64,000 bases of DNA from Ascidia mentula. Taxonomy: Eukaryota; Chordata; Ascidiacea; Phlebobranchia; Ascidiidae. The notes under the pieces are model-generated. The model ran no database searches. It was given only the letters and a program-made list of their open reading frames with translations, and was not told where the DNA came from. The position numbers were made by a program, and so were the translations under genes. The DNA lies in contig OX387197.1 of NCBI GenBank assembly GCA_947561715.1, forward strand, positions 811,001 through 875,000, read 5' to 3'. Numbering within the stretch: the first letter of the stretch is position 1; each line of letters starts with the position of its first letter. Shown here piece by piece: positions 36,563 to 49,551 of this stretch.

Positions 36563-37057
36563 TGTTACATCGCCACTAGTATGCTGTGTGTGTGTTTTCT
36601 ATGTTGTGATTGTTTGACGTCATCTCAATGTGCCGTTGTTGCGTCACACGAACATTTGTCTTAGTGGAACACTGCTGCCTGCCACTGCTGTTGACTTGTT
36701 ATTGTCTACCAGTGCTGCTGACCTATTGTAAATGTATTTTCTATTTGAATAGCCTATTGCATAAAGATAATTTAAGTGCCATTGTTTTCCGCTGACTGGT
36801 TGATCTGAAACCTCCCGAAATTTGTGACTCTGGTGCTATAATAATTCGGTAAGCAGAATTTGCTTATTTCTGTGTGTTTGTTTTTGGTCGCTAATTCTAC
36901 AACTGTTTATGTAGAAACCGCAGCTCCGTCAGAATAAAGCGGATTTGTTAGTTTTCTTGGAAGAGGGTTGCGCGTTACGACTATTGTAGAAAACCCCCTG
37001 TTACACTGTCCGGGCGCAGGAGTCACGCCCACCCGCACTGCCAAGGGCAGCGTAACA
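36563..37057 (+). repeat. 3' LTR of the BEL/Pao element
   Basis: Second 495-bp LTR, preceded by a G-rich purine run and followed by the target repeat GTTAC. To its right the sequence continues as the 3' flank of K3. Confidence 0.93.
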
Positions 37058-37738
37058 GTTACTTTATTATGAGTTAGTGTTTGGTTGCATATGATTATGG
37101 TTTAACATGGTTGAGAAATAAACTGTGTTCCAGTGTCGCTCTTCACATCAAATATCTCACAACTTTCTACAATAAATAAACTTTCCATGGAAACAAATAT
37201 GTGTCCACAGTTGTTGTGAAACACAATCACATTGAAAAATAAATGTGTTTGATTGGCAACATGTTGATTAAACAAATTGAGTTGTTATTTTTTAGATTTA
37301 CCCTCGTTTGGAAGAAGTGACCACTTAATACTTTATACTGGTGTAACGTTGCAACTATGCTTTGCACGCAATATTAAAGCAACATTCCACATCTTAAGGA
37401 AGTGCATGCATTTACTCAGGCAGCAATCACGTGTTTGTTGTCATTTTAAGGAAAAACAAAAGTTCACAAATAACAGAATTGTGAAGAAACGCAGATTCAA
37501 CACAAAATCAATAATAATTAGTTTCAACTAATGACGGAAAATACACTCATATCAAACATTGAAGTGCGAAAAAATTACAGTTTGTTTTGGACACAAAAAT
37601 ATAGAAAATGCTACAAAAATATAAAATAGTTTGGTTAAGTTGCACAAAACGATATTTTGGACAAAATCATTCATTTCAGCATGTTTGTCCGTGATCAATC
37701 TCAGTTAAATATCAACTACACCAAAATATAGAAACATA
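37058..37738. other. 3' flank of K3
   Basis: Aligns with the 3' flanks of K2 (17192-17887) and K4 (56250-56820). Likely 3' untranslated and intergenic DNA; no other gene seen. Confidence 0.6.
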
Positions 37739-40700
37739 TTAAACAGCAACAACAGTCGAGGAATCAACTGGTTTGTCAAGATCAAAAGCATATGTCCAGA
37801 CATCTGAGGTTGGATCGTAAACTTCAACTGATGTGAGTCCTCCAACCAACATCCTATAAAACAAAACATGATACAGTTTCATGAATCAGGCACACAACAA
37901 ACACAGACGTAAGTTTTACTACAACATTTTGTCGTCAGTATTTTATAAGTTTGCTCACTAAACCGTTTGAAAGTAAACAAAATAACGCACACTCGTGTAA
38001 CTGGAATGAAAAAAACGGAAAACAGTGGACTATAGTGACGTCATAATAGCAATTCTTACCTCGTTCCACCCACAACATAAATCCTCCCATCAATAACACA
38101 AGCAGAGTGACAGCGACGAGGATTTAGGAGAGGAGAAACATATTTCCATTTGTTGACTCTAGGTTCGTATTCTTCAACTGTTTGCAGGGAGTGACCACAC
38201 CAACCTCCTGTCAGATTTAAATTAAAACTTTTTATTGTTTTTAGGTAAATACTTTATAGTTATATCTACCAGTTTGTATGTTTAGGATTCTTTTCAGGAA
38301 ACTCCATTATATTTATCACGTGATACATTTACCAGTGACGAATATGAATTTGTATTTTATAAAATTTACATAAAAACCACTTAATGTTAACTTTTCATCA
38401 CTAACCAATTGCATAGATCTTCCCTTTAATTTCTTCACATGCTAAATAACTTCTTGCTTTATTGAAAGAAGCGATTCTTGTGGAGGTTCCAACACGAACA
38501 TCACGGAATTCACATGATTGTAAGGGTTGTCTGCCATCACTCCCGCCCACAGAAAACAAAACATCTGAAGAAATTTCCAAATTGCTTGTGTTAATATTTA
38601 TTGTGACGTCATATTACGGTTATGTCGCAATGTTACGTAACAATCAATGAGGTAAGCTCTGCGTTTCTTCACGTAGAAATAAGCGATTAGATTTAAATCA
38701 ATATTTAGATTAAAGTTAAACAATATAACAGTTGATATTCATTCAGCAAAGAACTCAGTAAATCTGCAAATAATTATTTTACACAATGCAGATTTTTCTC
38801 TAAAGTTAATGAAGCAGGGTGACGTCATCGGTAGTTTGCGACCAAAGTAAGTGAAAAGGTTTTTACTTTTTTACTTTTTATGACCTCAGGTGGAAGCAAA
38901 CATCTTGTGGGTTTACATGGAATATTTGTGTGGATTAAGTGAGTGAATATTGTTGGGGTAAAAAAATTAAAACTGACTGATTTACACCTGGGTCCAGTCA
39001 TAGGAATTCTTTCATGTAAATGAACCCAGATATTGGAGCTGCAAACAGGTGTACACACTGTTTCAACCTGTAAGGTGTCATCAGTGTAGCTGGTGTGTAC
39101 ACCTGCCTGCAGCTCTAATGGACTATTATGGCACGCATATAACTCAGACATATTCTTACTGTCAATTGAACACATTCCATGTCCCCATCTTGGTTGTAAC
39201 ATGTCAAATCCTTTTCTCCATCTGCCTTCGTTGTCGACATAAAGTAAACTTGATGAAAATGGTCGATAATCTCCACCATGACCCCCGGTCAGGTATATGA
39301 CGTCTACAACGTGCATTTAATAAGATCAAGGTTGTATAACATTATCTAAAGTGTTACTTTTAATACATTTTGACCTCAATTAAACGTTCACAAATACATT
39401 ATTCTTACTTGACAAAATACAACAGCAATAAACGTAGTTTGGGTAAAAAGTTTGGTTGAAGCACATTATGGTACTACACTGTAAATTTTACACTTCCAAC
39501 TTAAATCGTTGGCGCCAAGTTTTTAGGGTAATCTACCTATATTTCGCTTCTAAATTAAAGTTTACTTGGTGGAGCTTTAAAAAAAATGAAAATCTAAGTT
39601 TGCAGTAATTACACGAAAATAGTGGTTTGAGTAATTACATTATGCCTTTATTGTGAGGTTTGTGAGGTTTTTGAGGTTGTACAAGCAATGTAGTTTTTCT
39701 ACTTTGGTAGGGCTTGAATAAGTTTGGTGTCACCAAAGGATTAAATGCTTATTTTTGTATTTAAGAAAATGTACAAACAAAAGCTGTTTTGCATACGGAC
39801 TTGGCGCCACTGCCTTAATATTTGTTGTAACGTTGTGAGAATGTTTAATTAGGTTAGAGCAACCAACCTCCAACTACAGACGAAGCAGCAAAACGTCGAT
39901 CTTCCAACAAATCAGCAATTTGTACCCAGTTTTTACTTTCCTCCAAATTCAACATCTCACAACTTTGTGTTGCACCATCTCCACCCATTACATAAACATT
40001 TTCACCAAATTTGACTGAAGTTGAGTTCTCTCTGTCTGTGATCATTTTCTAAACAAATTTAGATGATGATGACACAAATCATTAAGGCAAAGTGATTTAC
40101 ATGTTTCACTAAATAACAAAAAAATACCAATCTTAGCAACAGTAACACCAACACCAAAAGGTTTCGGCTCAAATATTGGTTGTGATGTCAGAAAATATTA
40201 TATGTAGGTAAAAATGTGATGGAAGTAATTAAAGTGCAGTAAATATTGTTTTTATTTAATTTAGCTTAGTAACCAATTTTGTGGAATTTGTTGCTAACAA
40301 ATTGTGACGAATCTAGTTTACTAAACATTATGTGTCCAGCATAATTTACTGAGTTTTATTGCTTTCAGAGGCAAATACCAAGTATATGAAAGAAACCCGT
40401 GGTCAAATAAGCAAAACGACATGCCAGCAAGCAATGTACATACTGGGTAATGTTCATGTTGTTTTGTGGTAACATTCCATTTCACACAATCTCGTTTTGA
40501 TTTATTGCCACCAATGAGAAGAAATCCTGACAAATCTGCAACATAAACATGGGTTGTTATGGTTTTGGTTTATGTAAAATAATTTCTGGTGATGATAACA
40601 ATGGTAGCATATTTCATAACCAATTCTTTTTTTAAATGGGTCCATTTCGATGAGGATGCTATTTGTAGGTTGTGGTCTTAAAGTGACATCAGTATTTCTA

Positions 40701-43700
40701 AATACTTGGTGAAGCAAATCTTTGCGTACTAATCAGTGTAGATTTAGTTTAAGTATCTGATCACAGTTTAACAAATAGTAACTTGTTGGTTGTTTACTGT
40801 ACCTAGACTTCTCACACTATATTATTGTACATGTCCAAGTAGTTGCCATGTGTAAAGGTTCAGTGAAGCTTTAAGTTATGGGAGAATAATTGCTATGAGG
40901 GTTGGTGTAAATATGGTGGATGTATCATATTGCTGTGAATATTGAATAAATCTTCCACCTTTCTTAACGGAACTTGCTTTTCCACTTGTTCCTGGTTCAT
41001 CATATTGTTTAAATGCAGCATCCATGACTGCATTGCTGCACTCTAAGTTAATTCTTACAAGAGGCTGAAAATAGATGAATCTTTAGACTAATTACAAGCA
41101 AACCAACTCCAATTTACTTCATTTCTAACTGTGGTTGCAACAAACTGAGTGGAAATAGATGAAAGATCAAGTTGTGAGAAAAGATTCACAAACAAATCCT
41201 CTCGATGGGAAGGATTGAAATTGACCCATCGAACCATTCCAGTAAAAACAGCTTCTTCCATCTACATTCAACAACTATGTAATAACAAGCTATGTGTTCC
41301 TTAAATATATAATTAAGAATGTTATCAAATAATGCACTAAATACTCCTTTATTTGAACATGCATTTTGTTACATCTACAATGAACAGTCTGGAAATGTTG
41401 TGATTTCTAAAAAATGTGATGCTGATGTTAAAAAATACACCATTTTGTTTAAGGTCAGTTTCTGTATGTGTAAGGTTATGCAATTTTTGAATTTTAAACA
41501 AATGCCAAAGTGAAACACAAAATGCCACCATATACCAGTATCCAAACCATTACAAATAAGGAATACAAATTACTCATAATTACCCCTTTCTTTTTTTGTT
41601 TGATGATTGCAGACATATCACCAACATCAAGTTGCAAGAAATCATCATGTTGTACAACTGTTGCAATGTTATCAACAATCATTTGGTTTGTTTTCTTTTC
41701 CACATCAGCAAGATTGTATCGAGTAGCATAAGCTCTTAACTTCAAACAGTTGTCGGTTGAAATCATTTCAAGGATGACTCGACAACAAAACGACTTCAAA
41801 TCTGAAAAAGCAAAACCACGTTATTCCAAATTTAATTGCAGATATTTCCGTTAAGTATGAATTGAACAATATATATCAGATATTGGCACCCAAAGCAAAA
41901 GAAAAAATCAAATTTCCATAAATGTTAATGATAACATATATTTGCACAATGCATCATCCCTTGTGAAAGCAGTGTAGCTAGGTAGTGGCCACATCCTAAG
42001 AAATATCCTTGGTCTCCCAGAGGACTGGTAAGTCATATTATGTTAAGCATTTATGTTTTGGTGTTTACAAATAAGCAGAAAATGGTGCAAATGATGTTTT
42101 TTGGGACTTGTGGAAGCAAATGTTTAAATGTTGTGATGCTGAAACATTTTATCAATGAGATTACTTGATACTTTTCTCTTACAGTCTGTAGTAACCATGC
42201 TGTCTTACTTTATTACAGTTTAAGAATGTTCAAATGGGATTTTGTTATCATTGTGAATGTATGGTTCCCATAGCAATTAATATTTACAAAGCTTTCAGTC
42301 ATCACTCTATAGACTAAGGTATGGAAGTCTACCCAGTGAGATTGTATAAGTTACACTGGTATGCACAAACAAAACTCCAGACACTATGAATAGTTAAAAC
42401 AGTGAGCGTTGTCAATGGATCTAGATAAGCAGGTTAATGCAAATATTGCTTGCCGGAGGGGGTCAACTATACAAAACCATTTACACAACTTTATCCAGTC
42501 ATCCCATCAGCACAATATTCAAAGCAACCAATCCACCCCTTATATTCATTGCACACTCTAAAGGTATTAGGTACACCATGAATCCATGTTTGACACAACT
42601 ACCATCCTGTACACCAACACAAGCACAATCAAGTTACGTCAGTCATTTACATTCTACTATTATAACGTTTAATGAACAGCACATTAAGTTGGATGGACAA
42701 AAACCTGTTTTTCACACAATGAAACATGCAGAGTCACCTGGAATATGTTTGAGTGCTTATTATAAGGTGATACTACAATACACGTCAACCACTTTTTGAA
42801 ACAACTCAGTCAAATTTTCCAGCAAAAACCGATAATGCACCGTTGCTATTCATAAAGCAACTATAATAGAGTTTGGACAAGTCCTATAGGGTTCATAGTT
42901 GGGTCTGAACATTTCCTTTTTAAGTTGATTTTTGTGTCTTCTCTACATTCGCCCTAAGGTTTCGTCGTGGTTCACTGCACAGTCATAAAATCAACATTAT
43001 GCAGGTCCAAAGACATTTTTTTCTTTTTTTTTGTGCCTATTTTATATACCTGTATGTAGCAGTTCTGTGAACTTTTTATTGCATAATACATATATCTAAA
43101 TTAAATAAATATCTACAAATCTGCGTTTTATTATGACTGTCGAACATTGCACAGAAGTGCATGCTTAAGTTGATTCAGGTGCAGATCAAATCTTACGAGA
43201 CAAAACACTTATACTCTGGCAAAAACATTTCCACAAATGTTGGCATTCTTTTTAATACAGGAAAGTGTAATGATTTAATTTGTTGTTGCTCATGGACAAA
43301 AAAAATTGCTGTTAGGATTTTAAAATCACTTTTTTTATGAGATTTGGTTTCAACAACAATATTTATGTGGATAACATTCTTGCATTGTCGAGTTATGCTG
43401 GATGTACAGGTTGTGTTAAACCACCTAATGACATATATGATGTTTGCATACCTTCTATCTGTGTATAATCAGCATCTTCCAACACTTCCAACACATTTTT
43501 CTCTGTTACTTCAATATCACCAGTGTAAATATAATCCAATACACTTTCCAGTCTTTTTGGTGGAATATTGTCAACCTTGATGAAGTTGGAATATTTCTCG
43601 CGCATCTATAAGAAAACAAAGTTAACCAATCACAACATACACAACCCACAACCAATCAAATATTTCTATACATGGAAATATTACATACTAAGTATTAAGT

Positions 43701-44476
43701 GTCAACATGTGTGAGTTGTGAAGTGTTGGAAGACGTCACACTTACATACGAATATATTCGGGTTCGCACGAATAATGTTTCTATTTATTCGGATTCGCAC
43801 AAACCTGAATCTTTTTTCATTTGGCACATCCCTACATGCAATATGGTGAAAAAAAATGTGAAGCAATAGTTGGCAAACCCTGATTAAGAAAATAAGAATT
43901 CAAACTGAAAGTCTTTAAATATGGATTGCCCCATGACCTCATATATATATATAATGCTATTACGAATATATACAAGTAAGTATACATGTTACAAATGTTG
44001 TTACAACTGTGACAAATGATAAAAATAAACAAAAATAGCTTTTGGCAACAAAATATTTTAATAAAAGTCAAGACATTATCAATTATTGAGACAATATTAG
44101 ATATGAACACAGTTAAAATATAGACAAATTGCTATTACTACAATGTCACTGTTAATACTCGTTATTTCAAAAGTATTTTCATGCAATGTCTCAAACATGT
44201 ACACTGATGTATCAGTATATTTATATTTGAAAAATTTACCTCAACACCAAGTAAAGCATCAAAATAATCTGACATAGAACAAACAACAGCATCATGAATT
44301 GAATAGTTTTCTCCTTGGGAACAAAGTGTTCTGTTGCAAAATCGTTTTGTTTCTTTTCTGTCACTAAAACATCAATAGTTTAACTTCAGTAAATCTCCAT
44401 AAAATTAAACTTACTTGTTTAAAAAATTCATCACTTTCTGGTGATGCAAGTTTATTTCTTCTTGTGTTCGCTTCAT
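37739..44476 (-). CDS. BTB-BACK-Kelch protein K3, complete (548 aa)
   Basis: Twelve coding exons: 44476-44415, 44363-44240, 43605-43452, 41801-41584, 41261-41118, 41064-40959, 40535-40444, 40048-39868, 39303-39160, 38564-38406, 38207-38060 and 37853-37739. The sum is 1647 nt with no internal stop. Exon 10 is three bases shorter and exon 11 three bases longer than in K2; both in-frame changes fall in blade loops. BTB, BACK and six kelch blades are all present. Copy-specific loop residues are NK after the first GG, RF after Arg in exon 8, Trp after QPR in exon 9, SYL in exon 10, WCGHSLQ after the fifth GG and DS near the end. BTB/BACK exons match K1 best, while intron 8 matches K2 and intron 7 matches K4. 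The BEL/Pao element ends about 680 bp beyond the stop codon. Inferred CUL3-ligase adaptor of unknown substrate. Confidence 0.9.
39032..39119. mobile_element. Short inverted-repeat element in K3 intron 9
   Basis: Near-perfect inverted repeats of about 27 bp (outer parts GAGCTGCA ... TGCAGCTC, inner AGGTGTACACAC ... GTGTGTACACCT) around a 34-bp centre. K1, K2 and K4 lack it. AACCCAGA on the left and AACTCAGA on the right may be an 8-base target repeat with one change, which would place the true ends slightly outside the inverted repeats. Confidence 0.6.
43733..43835. mobile_element. hAT-like short element fragment in K3 intron 2
   Basis: Counterpart of the K1 fragment at the same intron position, without the left-hand duplication. 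K2 and K4 lack it, so it marks the K1/K3 branch over this part of the gene. Confidence 0.5.
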
Positions 44477-46206
44477 GATGAAGACAAAAAGTTAAACTGA
44501 CAGTAACTGAAATACAAACAATTATTATAAGTTTGTAAATATGTAATGTGTTTGCATTTCTGTTTTTTGAAAACTAATCAACAAGAACAAATGACAACAT
44601 TAAATTTTACGTAGTAATACTTTACTCAAACATCAAAGTCTAAGAATTAGGACATAAAAACTCCTATTATTATTTATTGTTATTGCTCTGCAACAGATTT
44701 TACCATTTTTCGTCATTCCTGTGCACAAAACTGTTTAGCACACTTACGTAGACAAGTCGGGTCACGAGAGACTTGATGTTTTGAAAAGGAAGAAAGGTTG
44801 ATTATTAAGAACAATCCAAAACTCCAGTTGCTCTAATTTCACAGCTTTTTTTGCATCAATCAATAACAAATATAAAAATAATAACGGATTGATTCATAAT
44901 TAGTTACAAGTGGGACTGTCCCATAGTGCAGAAAACATTGTTTAAGATGTTTTGGAATCAACTTACGTCAACATCAGTTTTAACAAAATGCCGTCGTCGT
45001 TTCAACTCCACGCTTATATAAACCTGACCAGTTTGACGACACAGATCTTACACAAAAAAGGGAAAACCAAAAATGTCGACGTTTTCAAATAATTTATGAC
45101 ACGACTTAACTTTTGGCATCGGTGATGTCATGTATTAGTGTTAATTAATCACTACAGATGTTACTACGAAGTTGATATTATGCGTTGGTAGCTTTGGATA
45201 CAAGTGTAAATCAGATGTTTTCGACACACGGGTTGCCACCAACCATTACGTCAGATATTGGATGACAATTTGTGAGCAGTGTTTGCAGAAAATTCTTGGT
45301 CACATCGCTGTGGCCACAAGTCAACGGAAAAGTCGGTCGACCGTTGGGAAGGAGATGATTGGAGAGAGAAGATCCACAAATTCCTTCTAATGAACCGAAC
45401 ATCTCCACACTCAACAAATACAGTCACTGTTTCTAAACATTTTTGATTGATCTGAAAACATTTATTACTGACATATGTTGGAGCCACGGTAAATTCTGAC
45501 TTAGGGTTGAGTGTTTAATTATGTCTTACCCTGCCGCTAAACAAACTTTCCTCCCCAATACAAACACATGCGTGGGATTGTCATCAGTTTTGTTCATTCA
45601 ATCCTATTGTTACGTCATGTATACTCAATCTATTTCGTAACAATGGCTATTCTTTCTCTGTTTTAACAATGCAACCGACACTACTGCCATCTGATCGCAG
45701 TGAAACTTATTAAACTCAACTTTGGTGGAAGCGCCTGAAACCCACGGGTTATTTTTGCTTTTCCCTGTTTACACCTTCTCCATTTCTATATTTTCACAGA
45801 TGTTAACATTTTAATTTTCATGTTTTTAAGCAAAAAAATGAACATTTTTGTTTCTTGACAAACCTAGTTTTTTGTGGTTTTAATGTGTTTTTCTTCCGGC
45901 AGTTTATAACAATTTGTTGTAACTGTTGCGCCTCCTGCAGCGTTTGGTGTTTTTGTGCCTCTGCCACGTGATCTGACAAGCGGTGTCAACGTGTCCTTTT
46001 TTCTTTTTGTGCTCCCGCATGGCAGACGAAACGTCGAATAAATACAGCACGTATATTTTATGTCAGAAGATCAGAACATTTTAAAGAAATAGTGTTTATG
46101 TTAATGTTTTAACCAGTAGAGAACGATTGTTTTTGACCTAGAGAATAGATTCCAGACGGTTTTTGCCTCTTGCGTCACCTACATTGCTGTGTGTTTGTGT
46201 CTTCAG
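44477..46206. other. Intergenic region between K3 and the sulfotransferase remnant (B)
   Basis: Aligns with 5189-6881 apart from two replaced or inserted stretches, near 44735-44785 and 44972-45095. No P-loop exon is visible here either. Confidence 0.6.
45015..45021 (+). promoter_or_regulatory. TATA-like box in a copy-B-only segment
   Basis: TATATAA in GC-richer surroundings inside the segment of about 120 bp that K3's upstream region has and K1's lacks. It points towards the sulfotransferase remnant. The core-promoter reading is inference only. Confidence 0.25.
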
Positions 46207-47419
46207 GTGATTCTAACAACCCGTGATGACGATTCTTGGTATCGGAGCTACGTGAAACAAATCGATCAACAACGATATTCCACTTCGGCTTGCTCAAACC
46301 TTTACCATCACTGGCATTAGAATGTACCTTTACGGCTCAATCATTCGTACGTATTTGTTTATTCGTTTGAGTTTTAAAACATCACCTCACGAAGCGTTGC
46401 AATAAAAAAATAAGCCACAGATTCAAACATTTGGGAAACCCTGAACTTACGAATCTTTCACTTACAGGTTTGGGAGTGTCCATTTGGTCACTTCCCGGCC
46501 AAGCTACTGTTTGAATTTAACTATTAGGTATTGTTTGTTTATTGCGCTCAAAATTTGCATAATAAAGTCTCTTCTGACGTGAGAATCAACATTTGTAAAA
46601 AAAAAATTCTTGTTCAAAAACACCCGCGCCTCTAGTGTACATACAAATTTATCATGGAAAGTGGAGGAATGAATAAATCGTACATAAAAACACAATTACG
46701 TTTTGTTTTACAGTTCGCCACTTGGTCAACGTGTCGTATGGCCTCGTTTGCATTTGAAATTACTCCACGAGGAAGCATTGAAGCGCCTTAAACGCCAACA
46801 CGAACGACGGGTAAAGTGGGTAAGTACATCGATTTGCCAAATTTCAAAATTACACAATTATAAGATTGATTTTTTCCCTACGAAACAACCATGATTTCAC
46901 GCTTGAGGTCACGTGACGAACGTCTGTATTAATTCGCTTAGATTTAGTTTGCATTCAATAAGCCACAGGTCGCAGCCTACATTGAATCGCTTTTGGTGAG
47001 AGTTGTGAACTGACAGTCCATGGCATTCCGGTTCTTAATTTCTCTATGCTTATCGAAATTGTGCATTTGCACAAATCGGAAAAGCTTTGAAAGCGAGACG
47101 ATCTCATGCATATTTTAGAGTGCAGAATGTTCCTTGTTTTTACATTTCCAATATTCGATTATTTTTGCAGATTGTCCCGAAAACCCAGTTGTTGGTTTAC
47201 GAAGTGAAGGAAGGTTGGAAACCTCTGTGTGATTTCCTGGGCGTTCCAGTTCCCAATATTCCATTTCCTCACAAGAACAAAGGAGCCACTGTGCTTCAGG
47301 AAATGAGAAAAGAGAATCCTGTGATGCAACGGATACAAAACGAACTGATGATTTCTCTCGCTTGTTTGTTTATGATGTTTGTGGTCGTTCTATATTACAG
47401 TGTTTTATATGTGTTATAA
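46207..47419 (+). pseudogene. Sulfotransferase-like gene remnant (copy B)
   Basis: Counterpart of the copy A gene: exons 46207-about 46347, 46714-46819 and 47171-47419. The first exon lacks five bases present in copy A near 46266, which breaks the frame after the sulfotransferase core motif. The middle exon carries two extra bases near 46737. The last exon, with LLVYEVKEGWKPLCDFLG and the C-terminal hydrophobic anchor, is intact and nearly identical to copy A. As in copy A no P-loop exon is seen. The combined damage makes this a decaying gene, which suggests the 5'-truncated copy A may also be under little constraint. Confidence 0.7.
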
Positions 47420-47504
47420 ATATTTTTTCGATTGCACCCAGAAAGCCCTTGTAAAAGATTTTGATGCTGTACCGCTGTTACTAATCAATATATAATTATT
47501 ACAA

Positions 47505-47575
47505 TTATTTTCCTCAAGGCACGTAGGACCTGCTACAGACCAGTAGGGTATATACGCCTTTATGAGGAAAATAAC
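47505..47575. repeat. Nested inverted repeat downstream of sulfotransferase (B)
   Basis: Same nested hairpin as at 8182, at the same distance behind the sulfotransferase stop codon. Confidence 0.6.
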
Positions 47576-49407
47576 AAGAAAAAGTAAGCGAAATAATCAT
47601 TTAAGCCCATAAAAAATACTAAAGAAAAACAATTTAAGCGTCCTCGTGACATACGATGCGCACCAAGCAGCCAACATGGTAGAAATTTTTACAACAATAT
47701 GTAGGTGAGTCAATTATAACTTCGCTGATTTGTTTTCCAAAACAAGCTAGCGGCACATCCGAAACACAGTTGCCACAGAACAGCAATTTTCACACAGAGA
47801 ATGAATGTGGGAATGCAACTTTAGGTTGTTAACGTTCATACGTTCCTTTCTTAATCGAGCAGCTCGGTAAGATCTCCAAAGTTTAGCCAAAATACACAGA
47901 GGTTATTTTTAATATGAGAGCGCTGGTTTCTTTTCACCAATGTAAACTGGCAAACTGGCGTAGGAAGTTTTAGTTTTGGGCACATAGGAAGTTTTAGTTT
48001 TAATCACAAACCGCTGACTAATGTTATGAACTTACGATCAGACTCCGGGGAATTGCTGAGATATTGCGGTCGTTTTTTCGACCTTATGCTGCCCCCATTT
48101 TTCATAAAACAGGAAATATTGTTTATACCAGTGCAGGAAGTTATCTGGTACCTGGATATACCTGTATTCGTATGAGATCATGTAAAACTGGCATGAAAAG
48201 ATAATTCACGAAAACCAGACAAGCAGGGCTGAGAAAACAATAAAACCGAAATTCCACACTTTCGTCAATGTTATAAAGCACTATAAATGCATTTTAGCAC
48301 AATTAAATGCGACGAGCACGTCTGTTTTGAGTCCAGTAATTAATAATATTAGCATTAAATGATCACTCTTGACGATTCGTCCAACCTTGAAGGTAGAACT
48401 GTTTGTAAATCGCGGCACCTTACATGATATTATTGGATCAGGCGGCTCACTCAGGATTTAAGTGGAACATGTTGTTTATTTTGATGATATGGAGCAAATG
48501 ACACGATACCGGCATGGTTGTTTGATAATGTGCAGTCATGTTTAAAAAGTATATTTTAAAAAAGGTCATCGTTCAAACTTTTTGAGCCAAGAAAACTTTA
48601 ACAAAGTACGACGCGAAATTTTTTTGCTTTTGGTTAATTTTTAGACGAAAAAGAGTCGAAAGAAAGTTACAAAGTTTGCGAACTTTAACTTTTCCGGGAG
48701 GTTTGAACATTTGCGCTCACTCAAACTTAACATTGTCAACTTTGTCCTGTTCGTTAAACCGCCTGTGAAACGACTGTACGGATTTACAAACTATATATTT
48801 GTGTACTGACGTTCAGAAGGTCTTCGAATTTAACCCATGTAAATTGGTGAAAGGTTTTTTGTTATTGCTGTTGATGCTTCACGAGAGACAGGACGACCGC
48901 TAAAGGGATGTTTACACAGAAGCGGGAAGTTGTCATATATTTTAACCCAGAAGTCCGGATAACGCAGGAAGGCTTCCGCTCTTACCAATAACTAACAGAG
49001 TTCATACCAGGTAACATTTCCGTGTAATAAGTGAGCCACTGACAAGCAGAAAGAAATCGGTTCGAATAACAAAAGCAAAATGACCAAGGTTTTAACACAT
49101 TTGAATTATATAACACACAAAAACTGAATCAACCGGTAAATTGTGAGTGAATTTAAAACGTCGGGCAATGAAATAGGAAAACGTTAAATTTGGTAAAATT
49201 CTTTGTGTACTTACTGAAAGAGGTTGATTGTACTATGGTTTGAAAAATGTAGCCAAAAATGTCAAAAATAACCAATTCACAAGGGTATATATAGGCATAC
49301 AAGCGCCTTCAAATAAAAGTCTAACAAGGCTACATTTAGGCGAATTGATATTTTCCACTTCCATCTTTCTTTACCGCTTTCCCATAAAATTCAGAGTAAC
49401 CTAAAGT

Positions 49408-49551
49408 TGTGGCGGATGCCACCCTTGAATTCACTGAAGCATGATACGTTTTGCTTTTTGTGTTGCCTTTTTCTGCGTGTCTCGAAAAATTGAGCGTGCT
49501 CTGGCAACGACGCGCATTCAGAAAAATACACGTTATCAAGCAACCGCTTCA
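49408..49551 (+). repeat. 5' LTR of Ty3/Gypsy copy B
   Basis: 144 bp, essentially the same sequence as the copy A 5' LTR, with AAGT immediately before it. Confidence 0.86.

Larger units (their letters stand above)
29921..37057 (+). mobile_element. BEL/Pao LTR retrotransposon, looks whole and young
   Basis: Two 495-bp LTRs (29921-30415 and 36563-37057) that look identical by eye begin TGTTACATCG and end GCGTAACA. They are flanked by the 5-base target repeat GTTAC (29916-29920 and 37058-37062). A purine-rich run precedes the 3' LTR. The coding part has two long open frames with the BEL/Pao order: Gag, zinc-knuckle region, aspartic protease, reverse transcriptase, RNase H, integrase. The intact empty site is visible at 17190 and 56250, where the same flanking sequence is uninterrupted. 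The element therefore entered after the long tandem duplication. Identical LTRs indicate a very recent insertion. Confidence 0.95.
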
